This document shows positions 9,357-20,306 of a DNA stretch of 64,000 nt, piece after piece (the stretch's first letter is position 1; each line of letters begins with the position of its first letter). This stretch comes from Caldilineaceae bacterium. Its GTDB lineage: Bacteria; Chloroflexota; Anaerolineae; Caldilineales; Caldilineaceae. The translations under genes were made by a program, and so were the position numbers. Location: NCBI GenBank assembly GCA_020634815.1, contig JACKBA010000008.1:62001-126000 (forward strand), read 5' to 3'. Below the pieces are notes generated by a model, which was not told the DNA's origin, made no database searches, and was given only the letters and a program-made list of their open reading frames with translations.

Positions 9357-10112
9357 TTAGCGCTTGCCCTTGCCCATCATGTTGCCGCGCAGCAAGTCGC
9401 GGTTCATGCTGGCGATGAAATCGAGGCTAATCTCCTTGGGGCAGACCGCCTCACACTCGCCGAGGTTCGTACAGCCGCCGAAACCCTCGGAATCCATCTG
9501 GTCGACCATGAGCACGGCGCGGTCAAAGCGCTCAGCCTGGCCCTGCGGCAGCGAGTTGAGATGCGCCAGCTTGGCCGACGTGAAGAGCATGGCCGAGCCG
9601 TTCGGACAGGCAGCTACGCACGCGCCGCAGCCGATACAGGCGGCCGCATCCATGGAGCGATCAGCCTGCGTCTTGGGCACGGGCGTGACGTTGGCGTCGG
9701 GCGCCTGGCCCGTGTTGACGGAGATGAAGCCGCCCGCCTGGACGATGCGATCAAAGGCCGTACGGTCGACGATCAAATCCTTGAGGATCGGGAAAGCCTT
9801 GGCGCGCCACGGTTCTACCGTAATGACGTCGCCGTCCTTGAACTCGCGCATGTGAAGCTGGCAGGTGGTGATGGCCGCCTTCGGCCCGTGCGCGATGCCG
9901 TTGATCACCAGGCCGCACATACCGCAGATACCCTCGCGGCAGTCGTGGTCGAAGTGCACCGGCTCCTCGTTGCGGTCGATCAACTGCTCGTTGAGCAGGT
10001 CGAGCATCTCCAGAAATGAGCTGTCCTCGCTGACGCCGTCAAGGTTGTAGTCGACGAGTTTGCCGTCAGGTGCGCCGCTCGGCTGGCGCCAGATTCGTAG
10101 TTTCAGTCGCAT
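9357..10112 (-). CDS. sdhB: Succinate dehydrogenase/fumarate reductase iron-sulfur subunit
   Basis: A 251-aa protein with all three cluster motifs: the plant-type [2Fe-2S] site CREGICGMC with a later Cys in TTCQLHM; the [4Fe-4S] site CIGCGACVAACPNGS; and the [3Fe-4S] site CTNLGECEAVCPKEI. It passes electrons from the flavin of SdhA to quinone at the membrane subunit. Like other members of the b558-type group it is close to 250 residues with a short charged C-terminus (MMGKGKR). It is the last gene of sdhCAB, 15 bases downstream of sdhA, and is closed by the hairpin at 9294-9330. Confidence 0.95.
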   Translation of the reverse strand: MRLKLRIWRQPSGAPDGKLVDYNLDGVSEDSSFLEMLDLLNEQLIDRNEEPVHFDHDCREGICGMCGLVINGIAHGPKAAITTCQLHMREFKDGDVITVEPWRAKAFPILKDLIVDRTAFDRIVQAGGFISVNTGQAPDANVTPVPKTQADRSMDAAACIGCGACVAACPNGSAMLFTSAKLAHLNSLPQGQAERFDRAVLMVDQMDSEGFGGCTNLGECEAVCPKEISLDFIASMNRDLLRGNMMGKGKR

Positions 10113-10127
10113 GATTGAATCCTTCTC

Positions 10128-12092
<1,965 letters not shown>

Positions 12093-12105
12093 GAGTTGCG
12101 CACTC

Positions 12106-12777
12106 CTAGCTCAAAAAACCAAACATGACGGCCAGCGGAACCGTGGCAAAGCCGAGGGGGATGACGAGCGCCACAAAGACCGCCAGGCCGCGGAAGAAGC
12201 CGTCAAAACGCCGGCTGTTGAAGCCCAGGGTCTGGAACATACTCCACACGCCGTGAAAGAGATGCAGCCCCAGCGAAGCCAGTGCCAGCAAGTAGAAAAG
12301 AACGATAATCGGATTGGAGAAGCCGATCACCACGTTTCGGTACGGATCGGCCCGATCGAATTGGGTGACCCAGCCCCATGTGTAATGCGCCAGGTGGAAG
12401 AGCACAAAGAGGATGATCACCACGCCGCCAATACGCATGAAGCGCGAGGCGTAATTGGCCTGCACAACACGCTTGACCGCGTAGTTGCTGGAGCGGGCAT
12501 GCCGGGCCTGCTGGAAGAGATCCCACGCCGACCACATGTGCGCCACCAGGGAGAAGACGATCACGATGCGGATGACCCATAGTACCTGGGCGTAGGAAAA
12601 GACAGGCTCACCCACCTCACGCAGGAATTCGGCGTAGTGATTGAACTCGGCCTGGCCCTGGAAGATGTGGAGATTTCCCCACATGTGCAACGCAAGGTAG
12701 CCAATCCAGACCGCCCCGGTGACGGCCATCAGCGCCTTTTTTGCGATCGACGATCGTGGAAGCAAAGCAACTTGCAT
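12106..12777 (-). CDS. sdhC: Succinate dehydrogenase cytochrome b558 subunit
   Basis: A 223-aa membrane protein with five predicted transmembrane helices, the size of the single-subunit b558 type (one SdhC in place of SdhC plus SdhD). Histidines placed to bind two hemes occur in ALHMWGNLHIF, SLVAHMWSAW, LFHLAHYTWG and LGLHLFHGVWSMFQTLG. It anchors SdhAB to the membrane and reduces menaquinone. It is the first gene of the operon, with the promoter region upstream at 12963-13006. The ATG at 12777 is used; GGAG (from GGAGTCTTCG) sits shortly before it. Confidence 0.94.
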   Translation of the reverse strand: MQVALLPRSSIAKKALMAVTGAVWIGYLALHMWGNLHIFQGQAEFNHYAEFLREVGEPVFSYAQVLWVIRIVIVFSLVAHMWSAWDLFQQARHARSSNYAVKRVVQANYASRFMRIGGVVIILFVLFHLAHYTWGWVTQFDRADPYRNVVIGFSNPIIVLFYLLALASLGLHLFHGVWSMFQTLGFNSRRFDGFFRGLAVFVALVIPLGFATVPLAVMFGFLS

Positions 12778-13096
12778 CGAAGACTCCTATTCTGTTTTTT
12801 CTGTACGTGTTTTGTGGTTCACGTTGAAGATGCAGATGTGCGCACGGGAATGGATGATGGGTCACATCATACCATACGCAATTCGAACTCTGGAATGTCG
12901 CCTACGCTTGGGTGCACGTTCTCACGACCGACTAACAGGCAAGTTACAATCCTTCCGACCAGATCATAACACAAACCCGATGCGCAGTTTGTGCATTTTC
13001 GCACAATCCGGTTCGATTGGCGGTGGTTTTGGGATAGTTGGCGATCCGGGCATGGGAGGCGTGCAAGCCGGCAGGCCCATGCAGAGCACCTCCGGC
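12778..13096 (-). promoter_or_regulatory. sdhCAB promoter region with class II CRP/FNR-like site
   Basis: This 319-base gap has no gene. On the minus strand a -10 box TATGAT (12968-12963) predicts +1 at 12956. The perfect inverted repeat TTGTGC-N6-GCACAA (12989-13006) is centred at 12997.5, that is -41.5, exactly the class II position for a CRP/FNR-family activator, and there is no good -35. The leader would be about 179 bases. A weak CATGGG/CCCATG repeat near 13050-13080 lies after the BTAD regulator stop. Confidence 0.5.
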
Positions 13097-16000
13097 CTAC
13101 GTGTCGACCAGCGCGGCGATGAGGAGTGAGCGCTCCTGTTCCGCCGTCACGTGGTCGTCCGTGACCGGTGCGCCAGAAACGCCCTGGGCGAAGATGGCCG
13201 GGAACCAGCGCCCGATTGCAGCGCGTGTCGCGGCAGACGTTGCCGGATCTTGCGCCACCTGCCGCGCGACCTGGGCCGCGGCAGCTACGTCGCCACCCGC
13301 GGCCAGAACCTGTGCCATGCCCCATAGCGCGTCCAGCGTGCTCCACGCCGGGCAGTTGGGCGCCTGGCCCAGCGCCTGGAGGAAATAGCGCCGGGCCGCC
13401 GGCAGGTCGTTCTCGGCAAGCGCGCATTCGCCAAAGCGCAGCAGCACCGGCGCCAGGCCGACATATGGCAGGCTGACCGAAGCGACGGCCAATGCCTCAT
13501 TGCAAAGGGCAAGCGCGCGGGCACTGTCGCCCGCGCCCAGCGCCGCCTTGGCCAGCGCAACCAGCGAACCGACCATCAGACCGCGGTTGCCGCTCTGCCG
13601 TCCGACTGCCAATGCCTGGTTCAGGTAGGTTTCGGCGATCACCCACTGGCCCTGTTCAACGGCGATCGTACCCAGCCGCTGGTTCCCCTCGGCGGTGCTC
13701 ATGATGTCCCCAAACGACTTGCTGAAACTCAGCCCGCGTTGAGTAAGCTCCTGCGCCTCGGCAAGATCACCCAGCAACGTGACCGTTTCGGCGTAATCGA
13801 AAAGGTTGAAGGCTAGAAAGCGCTGCTCGCCAATGTCGGCGCGCAGCGCAACCACCTGCCGCCACCACGCCATAGCCGCCGCGTAATTCCCCAGCGCCGT
13901 CTCACACGAGCCGAGCGCGGCCAGCGCATGGGCGACCCAGAACCTGCCGCCGATTTCTGGCGGGCAGAGCGTGAAATCATGCTTTGCAACCTCAAAGCTG
14001 GCCAGGTAGCCGGCAAACACGCGCTGCGCCCATGCCACATCGCCAAGCGTGAATGTCAGCCAGGCGCCCGGCCATGCGGCCAATAGCACCATCTCATCAC
14101 GCTCGCGGCTGGCATTCAGGCCCACGGCAAGGCGGCAACTGGACTCGACCGCATCGCGTGCCTGCACAGTCTGCCCAAGTTGATTATGAAGGGAGGCCAC
14201 GAAGTTGTTCATCCATGCGAGGACGAAGCGCGCGCTGTGACGCACCTCGGTGCTGGTGTCGGGCGCCGCGATAGTGCGGGCCAGCGCCGCCATGATCGGT
14301 GTGCTGCTTTCGAGTGCAAAGCGATAGCGCCCCAACATATCGGCAATAAAGTAGAGGCTGATGGCAATTTCGAGCACCATCACCATCCGCCCGTGCTCGA
14401 CACCCCAGTACCAGGCCAGTTCCAGATTACCGAAGTCGGCCATCAGCTCATCCATCACAGCGTTGTTGTAATTCATCCCCTTCGTCAGCCGGCTGATGAA
14501 ATCGCCAAAGAAGGTAGCGTACCGGCTGCGCGCCTCGTCGGCGGCGGGATCTTCGGCCAAATGGGCCTCGCAATACTGGCGCACCAATTCGTGCATGTCG
14601 TAGCGGCCGGAGGGACGCAGGCGAATCCACGAAGCGTCGAGCAGGCCGGCCAGATCCCCCACACTTGCTAGAGCGACCGTTTCAGCCGCCTCCAGCGTGA
14701 AGCCGCCGCGGAAGAGCGAGAGTGTACGCAGGATCCCCTGCTCGCGCGCGTCGAGGAGTTGCCAGGAGTGGTCGAAGACGGCCACCATGCTGCGATGGCG
14801 CGGCAGCGCGTCACGTGCGGTGGATGCCAGCCGGCGCAGACCGTCCTCCACCTCGTGCGCCAGGAGTTCCAACGACAGCCGCCGCGCCCACGAAGCCGTC
14901 AACTCGATTGCCAGCGGCATGCCTTCGAGCAGGCGGCAGATGTGGGCGATGCGGTCGCTGCCGGCCGCGTCGGGCTGGAAGTCAGGGAGTTGCCGCCGGA
15001 CAGACTGAAGAAAAAGGTGCGTGGCATCGTAGGCTTCCAGGTCTACCAGCTTCGTTGCACCCGCGTTGAGGTTCGTCGGTCCGTCCACGCCGGTCGCCAG
15101 ATTGCCAGGTACAGGCGGTGCGGCCAAGCCATCGAGCGGCAGGAGCCACTCCTGTTGCAGTTGCAAATGGGCGCGCGTCGTCACCAGGATGCTGACACCC
15201 GGCGCCGCGGCAAGGACCTGCATCACATATTCGGCGGCGCCAAGCAGGTGCTCGAAGTTGTCGAGGACGAGCAACGTCTGCCGGCCGGCGAGGAAGTGTA
15301 GCAGCCGCTCCACGGTGTCGGTGCTGCCGGTGCCGGGCGCCTCCAGCGCGCGCAAAATGGCGGCCGGCACCGCCGCCACTGCGGTGACGGGCGCCAGATC
15401 GACGAACCATGCGCCGTCGGCAAAGCGCGGGGCCAGCCTGCGCGCCGCCTCGATGCCCAGGCGCGTCTTACCCATGCCCCCTGGCCCGACGATCGTGAGC
15501 AGACGACACGTCGAATCGCTCAGCCGCGCTGCCACATACTCGACCTCGTCGGCACGACCCACAAAGCTGGTGGGCGCATCGGGGAAGCCATGAAAGCCGT
15601 GCTGCTCGGATGGCCGCACGCCATCGCCGGGCTGGGTAGTAGGGTGGAGCGCGTCGACCGTAGAACGCACCTCGCCGGCGACGATCCGGTCACGCAGTTC
15701 GACCGTTTCAGGCGACGGCTCGGCGTCGAGTTCGGCGGCCAGCACGCGGCTGCATTCGTCGAATTGTTGGAGCGCGGCCGCCCGGTCGCCGGCTTCGGCA
15801 AAGAGCAGCATCAGCAGGCGATGCGCCGGTTCGTGCAGCGGATCCAGCGCCAGCCAGCGCTTTGCATAGTCGATGGCAGTGCGGACCGCGTTGCGTCCCT
15901 CAGCGGCATGGATCAGGGCCAATTGTTCGAGCGCATCCCCTAGTTCGCGTTGCAGGCTGTCGGCCTGCATGGACTGCCACAGGTCGAACTCCGGCGCATC

Positions 16001-16435
16001 GGGGAGGGAAAAGCCGGCGAGGTACGGCGACATGGCGATATCGGCGGCGTCGGCGAGGGCGAGCACGCAGGCATCGCACGCCGCAAGCGAGGTGTGGCGA
16101 TGCACGGCCGCGCTTGCCAACAGCCGGCGAAAGCGCGTGACGTCGACAAGCAAATCGGGCTGGTCGGCCAGCGCAACCTGATCTTCGAAGAGGGTGAGCC
16201 ATTCCTTGCCGATGGCCTGATGGAGCACGACCAGCGCGCTGCGCACCATGGAGCGCGCCTGGTGCTGGCTCATCTCGGGCCACAGCAGCGCGGCGAGTTC
16301 ATCGCGGCCATGCGCACGCCGCGTGATCGCCAGGTAGGCCAGCAAGGCAACTGCCTTGCGCCGCCCAATATGGACGAGGGCTCCGTCGCGTTCAACTTGC
16401 GGCGGGCCGAAGAGGCGGAGGACCAGACCGGGCAT
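13097..16435 (-). CDS. AfsR/SARP-like transcriptional regulator: DNA-binding, BTAD, ATPase and TPR domains
   Basis: A 1112-aa regulator. Residues 1-95 form a winged-helix OmpR-like domain (LRLFGPPQVERDGALVHIGR, then ALLAYLAI). Residues ~98-245 are a bacterial transcriptional activator domain (BTAD). An NB-ARC/AP-ATPase follows, with Walker A GPGGMGKTR at 317-325 and Walker B TLLVLDNFEHL near 383. The last ~400 residues are TPR-like helical repeats. Such proteins couple ATP binding and a peptide or small-molecule signal to activation of neighbouring genes. The ATG at 16435 is preceded by AAAGGAG with 7-base spacing. It is divergent from the triple hydrolase-fold gene at 16814, its most likely target. 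Confidence 0.92.
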   Translation of the reverse strand: MPGLVLRLFGPPQVERDGALVHIGRRKAVALLAYLAITRRAHGRDELAALLWPEMSQHQARSMVRSALVVLHQAIGKEWLTLFEDQVALADQPDLLVDVTRFRRLLASAAVHRHTSLAACDACVLALADAADIAMSPYLAGFSLPDAPEFDLWQSMQADSLQRELGDALEQLALIHAAEGRNAVRTAIDYAKRWLALDPLHEPAHRLLMLLFAEAGDRAAALQQFDECSRVLAAELDAEPSPETVELRDRIVAGEVRSTVDALHPTTQPGDGVRPSEQHGFHGFPDAPTSFVGRADEVEYVAARLSDSTCRLLTIVGPGGMGKTRLGIEAARRLAPRFADGAWFVDLAPVTAVAAVPAAILRALEAPGTGSTDTVERLLHFLAGRQTLLVLDNFEHLLGAAEYVMQVLAAAPGVSILVTTRAHLQLQQEWLLPLDGLAAPPVPGNLATGVDGPTNLNAGATKLVDLEAYDATHLFLQSVRRQLPDFQPDAAGSDRIAHICRLLEGMPLAIELTASWARRLSLELLAHEVEDGLRRLASTARDALPRHRSMVAVFDHSWQLLDAREQGILRTLSLFRGGFTLEAAETVALASVGDLAGLLDASWIRLRPSGRYDMHELVRQYCEAHLAEDPAADEARSRYATFFGDFISRLTKGMNYNNAVMDELMADFGNLELAWYWGVEHGRMVMVLEIAISLYFIADMLGRYRFALESSTPIMAALARTIAAPDTSTEVRHSARFVLAWMNNFVASLHNQLGQTVQARDAVESSCRLAVGLNASRERDEMVLLAAWPGAWLTFTLGDVAWAQRVFAGYLASFEVAKHDFTLCPPEIGGRFWVAHALAALGSCETALGNYAAAMAWWRQVVALRADIGEQRFLAFNLFDYAETVTLLGDLAEAQELTQRGLSFSKSFGDIMSTAEGNQRLGTIAVEQGQWVIAETYLNQALAVGRQSGNRGLMVGSLVALAKAALGAGDSARALALCNEALAVASVSLPYVGLAPVLLRFGECALAENDLPAARRYFLQALGQAPNCPAWSTLDALWGMAQVLAAGGDVAAAAQVARQVAQDPATSAATRAAIGRWFPAIFAQGVSGAPVTDDHVTAEQERSLLIAALVDT

Positions 16436-16813
16436 GCACGCACTCCTTTGTCTTCAAATAATTATAGCGCGTTTTTGGTCAGTTGGAGCGCGCCATTTTC
16501 GCCGGCCGGCCCGCTCGTTGCAACGGTGGCGTGGCGGTTTGCCACGTTTTTGCAGCGCGCCCGCGCTATGCTGAAAGCACGAGGTGTCGAATCGACGCGG
16601 CGTTGCTCACGCCGCTGACAAGTCGACAGACGCCTGTTCCTTGTCGTCCTTGCGTGAGTAGTCAGCCCACTGTTGGTTCGCCTTCCCCCGGCGCGCCAGC
16701 GCCGTCGCCCTGGCGTCATCGGCACGCACCTCCTTTCTGGATGGCGCCAGGGTGACACATTCGACCGAGTTTGTCTGGCAGATTGGGTCGTAGCGACCGA
16801 AAGGAGATCGAAC
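16436..16813. promoter_or_regulatory. Gene-free divergent region between BTAD regulator and hydrolase gene
   Basis: This 378-base gap has no supported gene. On the minus strand a perfect -10 TATAAT (16466-16461) lies close to the BTAD start, with no recognisable -35, which suggests activator dependence. On the plus side AAGGAG (16801-16806) is the ribosome site for the hydrolase. I could not identify a clear -35/-10 pair for the hydrolase gene. Confidence 0.5.
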
Positions 16814-19800
16814 ATGCGTTGCAGGAATCGAATATTGAGTTGCGTATTGATGGCGGCGCTGTTACTCAGCATCGCGCAACCGGCAATGGCGCAAGATGCA
16901 GCAGCGGAAGCGCCGGCAGGACACGGCATCCGCTTCGATGCGCCACCATATGCCATCGACGGCCCCTACGGCGTTGGCGTGCGGTATTTCTCAATCCCTG
17001 CTGAGAACGAGGATGGCCGCGATCTCACAGTGAGCGTCTGGTATCCGGCAGTGACCACTCAAGCCGTAGAGAATGCGGTTGTCTACGAGCTTCAGTTTGA
17101 ACCTGGGGAGTTGCCACCGTTCTCAACCTTGGGCCATGCGCTGCTCGATGGGCCGCCGGATGTTGCCGATGCGCCCTATCCTCTGGTCGTGTACAGCCAC
17201 GCCCATTGGTCCATGGGGCAGGAGTTGCCCTACCTGGTCGAGCATCTTGCTTCGCGCGGTTTTGTCGTGATCTCAACCGACCACGAAGACAATTGGAGCA
17301 CCGATCTAGGTCCCATGGCATTCGAGACCATGATCCGCCGCCCACAGGAGGTGACGCGGCAGATCGACTTTGCCGAAGCACTTTCTGCCCCTGGCGGCGA
17401 TTTGGACGGCATGATCGACACGAAAAAAACAGGCATTGCCGGATTCTCAATGGGCGGTGTGACGGCCATGGCAGCCGCCGGCGCACAGATGGATCTGGCC
17501 GGCCTACGCGATTGGTGCGCGGCCAATCCAGCGCTAGTGGAAGAGAACTCGTGGGCATGTATTGACATCCTCGACCATGAGGCAGAGATGGCAGCCTTTG
17601 CCGGCCTTGACGAAGTGCCATCCGAACTGTGGCCGTCGGCGAAGGACGAGCGTATCGCTGCTGCCGCACGGCTGTCGGGTTCTCTTTTCATGTTTGGCAG
17701 TGATGGGATGGCGCCGATTGACGTACCTGTATTGCTGATGCACGGCGGCGGCGAGGAAATTTCTGACCCAGGCCTTGAAGTCGGCGATCCCTATGAAAGC
17801 GCCGGCTCGCAGCGCAAGGCCGAACTTGTCCTCGACCTTGCGAACCACATGGTCTTTTGGAGCAGCTGCGCTGACTCGCCCAGCATGGTGGATATCGGTT
17901 TCCCGATGTTCTGTACCGACCCTGTCTGGGACACGGACCGCGCCCATGATCTGATCAACCACTTCACCACAGCATTCTTCGAGGCCGAACTAAAGGGCAA
18001 TGCGGAAGCCGCATCAGCGCTCGCAGCGGAGAATGTGGCGTTTCCGGGAATCAAGTACGAGGCAACGGGTTATGGCGAATCGGCAGGTGCACAGATTCAG
18101 TCAGAGAAAGGCTATGCCGATGTGAATGGTACACATCTGTACTTCGAGATGGCGGGTGAAGGCGAACCGGTAGTTTTTATTCACGGTCTTGGCTGGGACA
18201 CACGTGACTGGAACTATCAATTTACCGAGCTTGCCAAAAACTACCAGGTCGTGCGTTATGACATGCGCGGTTTCGGCAAGTCGGACATGCCGACCGACCA
18301 GCCCTATGCCCACGCCGACGACCTCAAGGCGTTGCTGGAGTTTCTGGGCATCGAGTCCGCCCATGTGTTCGGCCATTCTTTTGGCGGCGAAATCGCGATC
18401 AACTTCGCTCTGGCGTATCCAAAGATGGTGCGCTCGCTGGTCCTGATCGAACCCGATATTCAGGGCGCGCGGGACCTGCCGGCGCTGACGCCCGAGGAAG
18501 AGGCTTCATTCGCTGCAGTCTTTACCGCGCTGGAGAAGGAGGACAATGCCGGCGCAGCCCTGGCGATTGTGGATATGCATCCCTTGGTGACGGTGGCGAA
18601 AGACGTGCCGGACGCCCGGGAGCTCATCCTGAGCGCCTTCACCGATTACCAGTGGTTCCAATTCCTCAATGAAGACCCGGTAGTACAGCCTGAGATTGCC
18701 TCCGCCGAGCGGATCGGGGAAATCACTGTGCCAACATTACTGGTCGTTGGCGACTCGACGACTGAGTACCAGAAGATCGAGGTGGACAGGCTGGTCGAAG
18801 GTTTGCCTAATGCAGAAAAAGTGGTCTTCGCGAACAGCGACCACTTCCCGCACGTGCTTTATCCGGACAAGTTCAATACCCTGGTACGGGACTTTATGGC
18901 CGCGGTGGGTGCTGACCTTGAATCCCAATCGACGCAGCTGGATGTCGATATTGTCACCCAAATCGACACCATGATCGAGGAAACCCTGGCGCGCACGGAC
19001 GTTCCCGGCCTGGCCATCGCCGTGGTCAAGGACGGCGAGGTCGCCTATGCCAAGGGCTACGGCACGACCAGCCTCGACGGCGGAGCGCCGGTGACCGACC
19101 AGACGGTCTTCCAGTGGTGCGAGACGTCCATGGCCCTCACCACCATGGCCGTGATGAAGCTGGCCGACGAAGGCAAGCTGGACCTGGACAAACCGATCGT
19201 CGACTACGTGCCCTACTTCCACCTGGCCGACGAACGCTACAAGGAGATCACCACCGGCCAGATCCTGGCCCAGGTCGCCGGCATTCCCGACAGCGGCGCG
19301 GCCATGGCCGACTGGGAGACCTTCATGCCGCAGTACGACGGCGCGGCGCTGGAGCGCTGGGTGCGCAACGACCTGGCGGAGAAGGGGTTGCTCTTTGCGC
19401 CGGGCGAAGGCTGGGAGTACAGCGACCTGGCCTATGCGCTGCTGGGTTCGGTCATCGAGGCCGCCAGCGGCCAGCCCTACGAGGCGTACATGACCGAACA
19501 CTTTTTCGCACCGCTCGGCATGGAGAAGAGCACCTTCCTGCTCGAGGAGGTCGACAAGACATTGCTGGCCAGCCCGCACGTGCCCGACGCCGAGGGTGTC
19601 ACCGCCGTGACCAAGGCGCAGCCTTACCATCGCCCCTTCGCCGCAGCCAACAACCTTTTCGCCAATGTGGCCGACATGGCAAAGCTGGCCCAGTTCAGCC
19701 TGAACCGCGGCGAGTTGAACGGCGTGCGGATCCTGCCGGAGAGCGCCTTTGACACGATGTGGACGGCGACCACGCCCACGCCCTTCGCCGACTTCCCCTT

Positions 19801-20038
19801 CGGGCTCATTCATCCCTCCATGCTCATGCTCGAGTGGGGCAACGGCTGGTTCCTGGGCGACATTGCCGGCCATCCGGCGCCGAATACCGGCGGCGGCGAA
19901 CACGGCTACCTGGCGCAGATGTTCCTCGTGCCCGATGCGAACCTGGGCGTCGTGGCGGTCGGCAACCGGCTGGCGACGGATGAGTATTACGCCGCCGACA
20001 TTGCCGCAGATATCTTGGGGATGTTGCTGGAGAAGTAG
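16814..20038 (+). CDS. Secreted triple fusion: two alpha/beta-hydrolase domains plus a beta-lactamase-fold domain lacking SxxK
   Basis: A 1074-aa exported protein. A signal peptide (residues 1-27, ending QPAMA) is followed by a PAF-acetylhydrolase/dienelactone-like alpha/beta hydrolase with nucleophile motif GFSMGG (Ser212). Next is an epoxide-hydrolase/haloperoxidase-like hydrolase (about 430-700) with VVFIHGLGWDTRDW, nucleophile GHSFGG (Ser522), an Asp in VGDSTT and a His in SDHFPH. The C-terminal ~360 residues are a serine beta-lactamase/DD-peptidase fold: PGLAIAVVKDGEVAYAKGYG, WEYSDLAYALLG, and NTGGGEHGYLAQMF. At the SxxK position it reads E-T-S-M (770-773), so both catalytic Ser and Lys are missing there. 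ATG 16814 has AAGGAG with 7-base spacing. Substrate unknown. Confidence 0.88.
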   Translation: MRCRNRILSCVLMAALLLSIAQPAMAQDAAAEAPAGHGIRFDAPPYAIDGPYGVGVRYFSIPAENEDGRDLTVSVWYPAVTTQAVENAVVYELQFEPGELPPFSTLGHALLDGPPDVADAPYPLVVYSHAHWSMGQELPYLVEHLASRGFVVISTDHEDNWSTDLGPMAFETMIRRPQEVTRQIDFAEALSAPGGDLDGMIDTKKTGIAGFSMGGVTAMAAAGAQMDLAGLRDWCAANPALVEENSWACIDILDHEAEMAAFAGLDEVPSELWPSAKDERIAAAARLSGSLFMFGSDGMAPIDVPVLLMHGGGEEISDPGLEVGDPYESAGSQRKAELVLDLANHMVFWSSCADSPSMVDIGFPMFCTDPVWDTDRAHDLINHFTTAFFEAELKGNAEAASALAAENVAFPGIKYEATGYGESAGAQIQSEKGYADVNGTHLYFEMAGEGEPVVFIHGLGWDTRDWNYQFTELAKNYQVVRYDMRGFGKSDMPTDQPYAHADDLKALLEFLGIESAHVFGHSFGGEIAINFALAYPKMVRSLVLIEPDIQGARDLPALTPEEEASFAAVFTALEKEDNAGAALAIVDMHPLVTVAKDVPDARELILSAFTDYQWFQFLNEDPVVQPEIASAERIGEITVPTLLVVGDSTTEYQKIEVDRLVEGLPNAEKVVFANSDHFPHVLYPDKFNTLVRDFMAAVGADLESQSTQLDVDIVTQIDTMIEETLARTDVPGLAIAVVKDGEVAYAKGYGTTSLDGGAPVTDQTVFQWCETSMALTTMAVMKLADEGKLDLDKPIVDYVPYFHLADERYKEITTGQILAQVAGIPDSGAAMADWETFMPQYDGAALERWVRNDLAEKGLLFAPGEGWEYSDLAYALLGSVIEAASGQPYEAYMTEHFFAPLGMEKSTFLLEEVDKTLLASPHVPDAEGVTAVTKAQPYHRPFAAANNLFANVADMAKLAQFSLNRGELNGVRILPESAFDTMWTATTPTPFADFPFGLIHPSMLMLEWGNGWFLGDIAGHPAPNTGGGEHGYLAQMFLVPDANLGVVAVGNRLATDEYYAADIAADILGMLLEK

Positions 20039-20079
20039 ACAGGGTGTGACGGTCAAGCACACCCGAACTTCATTCTCTA

Positions 20080-20115
20080 CTGGAGCGCCGGTGGCAGAAT
20101 CCGCCGGCGCTCCAG
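20080..20115 (+). terminator. Hairpin after the triple hydrolase gene
   Basis: CTGGAGCGCCGG (20080-20091) and CCGGCGCTCCAG (20104-20115) form a perfect 12-base-pair GC-rich stem with a 12-base loop, 42 bases after the stop codon. There is no T tract, so termination is likely but not certain. Confidence 0.6.
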
Positions 20116-20306
20116 CGTCAACGTCAGGTTCAAAGTGTTGTGCAATTTCCTGGCAATGGCCGTTTTCCCTCACGGCACTGACGAAATCCGGCCATTGCTA
20201 TGAATTGAGCTGAGAAATGTCCGTCTTGTAACCGGTAGGACACAGGGCCGTGGCGTCTTGCCCCGGCACAGGATCGATTAGCGGCACCCAAAAGGAGCAT
20301 CTGTCC

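Noticed and set aside
13010..13025. GGTTCGATTGG resembling a tRNA T-arm
   Set aside because: No acceptor or anticodon stems around it.
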